NCBI GenBank assembly: GCA_949825065.1
Contig: OX463864.1
Location: 13,963,327-14,027,326 of the forward strand
From: Odontocerum albicorne
Taxonomy: Eukaryota > Arthropoda > Insecta > Trichoptera > Odontoceridae
Direction: 5' to 3'
Length of the DNA: 64,000 nt
Position 1 is the stretch's first letter. Every line of letters starts with the position of its first letter. Positions 61,360-64,000 of this stretch are shown here, piece by piece. The notes under the pieces are model-generated. The model ran no database searches. It was given only the letters and a program-made list of their open reading frames with translations, and was not told the origin of the DNA. The position numbers and the translations under genes are program-made.

Positions 61360-61740
61360 CTGTGATAAAATCAACTTCTTTGGATAGCAAACCCATAGAT
61401 GATATGTACAGCGTATTTTTGTTTGGTCATAATTATTAGTATCAAAATGTACTAGATGTATTTTAGTGGCATCTTTCAATGTAGAACTGCGTGCACTTAG
61501 AAGATGTATGAGAGACTACGGAATGAAGTGATAAGGGATAAATGTAACATAAACTTAAGGCTGATGATGAGATGGTTTCGACACGTGGAACGAATGAATG
61601 AATGAATAAAGACTAAAAAGAACAAATACACAGTGCAGATGTGAGTGGAAAGTGTGGAAGAGGAAAACAGAGGAGAGTATAGTTGGATCAAATTAATGAT
61701 AATTTGAAAAAAGTAAGAGAAATCTTAGGAGCTGTATAAG

Positions 61741-62295
61741 ACGGTAACCTCCGTGGTCTAGTTGGTAAGACGCCTGTTTACCAGCCCGGAGGTTGCGGGT
61801 TCAAATCCCGCTGGAACCCAGATTTTTGTAAAAAGGATTCCAGTCTGCTTTTCACTTAAGGCCGCTTTAACGTATTTCTAGTTGGTTGGAAGAGATTGCC
61901 ACGTGGCAAGACCAGCCAGGTTGTACTGTATATAACGAAAGTGTAATATAATACAATACAATACACAGGTGCCGCTGGAACCAAGATTTTACTAAATGAT
62001 TCCAGTCTGGTTTTCACTTAAGGCCTCTAAAATATTTCTAGTTGGTTGGAAGAGATTGTCACATGGCAAAAAATGACAGGTTGTACTGTACCATATATAA
62101 CGAAAGTGTAATATAATATTGTACAATAAAATACACAGGTGCCGCTGGAACCAAGATTTTTTAAAAAAGGATTCCAGTCTGGTTTACACTTAAGGTATGT
62201 TTAACTTATTTTTGGTTGGTTAGAAGAGATTACCACATTGGCAATAAGTCCGACAGGTTGTAATGTATGCAACAAAAGTGTAATACAATACAATA
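61741..62295 (+). mobile_element. tRNA-derived SINE family 1 with tail triplicated
   Basis: Head 61741-61821 looks like a tRNA: A-box type tggtctagttggtaag, B box ggttcaaatcc. The tail (ttggttggaagagattgcca, then ggttgtactgtatataacga) is shared with the 3' ends of the non-LTR elements at 9160, 44228 and 57435. The segment from gccgctggaacc to the tail end is then repeated twice (61968-62118, 62140-62295). Confidence 0.85.
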
Positions 62296-62611
62296 GTGTA
62301 TGGGTGTGGAAGATGCAAAATATGCGGGTCAAGGTAGGAAAGTCTGGCGTTCTGTCTTCTCTGCCTAGTCCAGCAGGTAAAACGACATGATGGTACGTAT
62401 GTATGATGCGACAGTAAGGATAAGCGAAAAAATGTTATTTTATGATTAATCAATTTAACCATCTGCTTTTGACTTTTTATGATAATAAAAAACGATCCAA
62501 TTTAAATATTATTATACAAAAAAAATAATTAATTAGAATAAAAATCATCAATTCATTCAACATTAAGCGATAACGATTTAACTGTTACAATAACAAATTA
62601 ACCTTTTTTTT

Positions 62612-63060
62612 AAATATGTAATCCACCTAGGACGATTTGTGACACCAGACCAAAGTCACTATACAACTATATGAGTCAATATATTAAATATGTAATCCAC
62701 CTAGGATGATTTGTGACACCAGACCAAAGTCACTATACAACTATATGAGTCAATATATTAAATATGTAATCCACCTAGGATGATTTGTGACACCAGACCA
62801 AAGTCACTATACAACTATATGAGTCAATATATTAAATATGTAATCCACCTAGGATGATTTGTGACACCAGACCAAAGTCACTATACAACTATATGAGTCA
62901 ATATATTAAATATGTAATCCACCTAGGATGATTTGTGACACCAGACCAAAGTCACTATACAACTATATGAGTCAATATATTAAATATGTAATCCACCTAG
63001 GATGATTTGTGACACCAGACCAAAGTCACTATACAACTATATGAGTCAATATATTTAAAA
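62612..63060 (+). repeat. 74-bp tandem array, 6 copies
   Basis: Unit: tatgtaatccacctaggatg, atttgtgacaccagaccaaa, gtcactatacaactatatga, gtcaatatatt. Only the first copy differs (gacgat for gatgat). Upstream of the Cirl signal-peptide exon. Confidence 0.96.
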
Positions 63061-64000
63061 AAAAAATCTAGATATTTCAAAGTTTCAACAGATTAAGCTT
63101 CAAAAAATTAACAATCGATCTATAAATGGAAAAGTTCCTCGAAAAATGATGAAACGTAACATTCATTGTTAGAATTACGAAAAATGTACTATTATCAACC
63201 ATAAACAATCAAGAAATAGAATATAAATATAATTAAATATTGTACATAGCATGCATGAAACCAAAAGTAAAGTCGAGCAGCAACAAAGAACAAACACATC
63301 ATTCCTAAAACGAGCTTTAAATAATCAAGAAGTAATCGGGTAAAACGGGCTTAATGGTAAAGGCGCATTCACACTTAAGGTTCAGGTGAACGTCTAACAA
63401 CAAAAGGGAATGACAGGGTGCGGGAATAACGATCTTTACTATTCCCGGTGAGCCGTTCCGATCATTAGCCGGGGGCTAGGATAGTGGGGATAATTAACCA
63501 CACCTACAGAAGACTTGGTGGGGGAAAAAAGTTTGACCCGTTGGGATCCGATTCGAACTCACGGTAACAATGGTTAAGTTAGTTAGATCGGTTACCGTGG
63601 TATGGTTAGCATTTACGCAAAGCAAGCGGGCGCCACAGATGCGATTCCTTGTGGATTTGACAGTTTTTTTTTTTTTTAAGATACGACCGAAGTCATTAAG
63701 TATCCTTATACCCTCGAATACTATATGGAAAAATGCCTGCATCATTCGAAGGGAGTAGCACCGCGCGGGGTTCGAACTGGCGCATTTCCGCACGGAAGTC
63801 CAGTGCGTTGCTGCGCGTCCATGCAACTCATTTTCATGCACATGAATGTGAATTTGTTTTTCTGTAGTTTAAATGCTAATTCCCTCGAATGACACAGGTA
63901 TTGTCCGCCTAGTATATTCGGGGATACAAAGATACCTGACTTAACTGAAAAAAATACCGGTGTGTTCCGATCATTTCATTTCGGTGTGCCATCGGATCCA
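63060..64000. other. Upstream flank: dispersed repeats and SINE pieces
   Basis: 63065-63170 is an inverted relative of 34430-34530. 63545-63660 holds another tRNA-like phrase (gttaccgtggtatggttagc, gatgcgattccttgtgga). No promoter element of Cirl could be picked out. Confidence 0.45.
63678..63835 (-). mobile_element. tRNA-derived SINE family 3, second copy
   Basis: Minus strand: ggacgcgcagcaacgcactg gacttcc, agttcgaaccccgcg (B box), ending in a long A tail at 63662-63680. About 80 % like 60518-60687. Another partial piece (ccctcgaatgacacaggtat) follows at 63880. Confidence 0.8.

Noticed and set aside
61741..61825. tRNA gene candidate
   Set aside because: A and B boxes are present but the stem pairing is incomplete and it continues into a LINE-like tail; it is the head of a SINE. 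The tRNA-like phrases at 16935, 19600, 20870, 60600 and 63750 were rejected likewise.

Overview
This is eukaryotic, almost certainly insect, nuclear DNA: AT-rich, low gene density, split genes with GT-AG introns, and a heavy load of transposon remnants and minisatellites. The species cannot be fixed from the sequence. The receptor protein resembles fly Cirl closely in its lectin, HRM, GAIN and GPS parts, which supports an arthropod.

One protein-coding gene dominates the window. On the minus strand, from about 61359 down to about 4656, lies a latrophilin-like adhesion GPCR (Cirl; calcium-independent receptor for latrotoxin). I could join 22 coding exons in a single continuous reading frame, each with GT-AG junctions and matching phase: a signal-peptide exon (61239-61359), a galactose-binding (SUEL-type) lectin domain (53500-53692 and 46592-46698), a Pro/Gly/Ser-rich stalk (44083-42124), a hormone-receptor motif (HRM, 40891-39901), a GAIN domain with GPS autoproteolysis site (38872-31673, His-Leu/Thr), seven transmembrane helices (31673-23289) and a low-complexity cytoplasmic tail (21824-20058). 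A further tail exon (4656-5117) is plainly coding but its phase does not join directly to exon 22, so at least one exon in the 15-kb last intron is unplaced, or the tail is alternatively spliced.

Everything else is intronic or flanking and mostly mobile DNA. Recognisable classes: mariner-like elements (27565-28463, 30919-31500, 52835-53460 and two fragments of a related transposase), a pogo/Tigger-like internally deleted element (59198-60349), a PIF/Harbinger-like element carrying a MADF exon (50316-50775), Penelope-like retroelement ends with a GIY-YIG endonuclease domain (45162-45780, 23806-24331, 6339-6466), many 3' ends of non-LTR retrotransposons, at least three tRNA-derived SINE families, and several TTAA-flanked piggyBac-like MITEs, some nested in other repeats.

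There are about fifteen tandem arrays with units from 18 to 200 bp. The most remarkable are a 12 x 96-bp array that keeps a 440-codon frame open (10931-12253), a 58-bp array made from the C-terminal end of a mariner transposase gene (30990-31215), and a 23 x 24-bp array (56618-57172) whose units differ at essentially one base. I see no rRNA, no convincing tRNA gene and no CRISPR array.

The layout suggests that this one neuronal/mechanosensory receptor gene has been expanded to at least 57 kb by repeated insertion, with the insertions tolerated as close as about 40 bp from a splice donor. Promoter, transcription start and polyadenylation site could not be identified.
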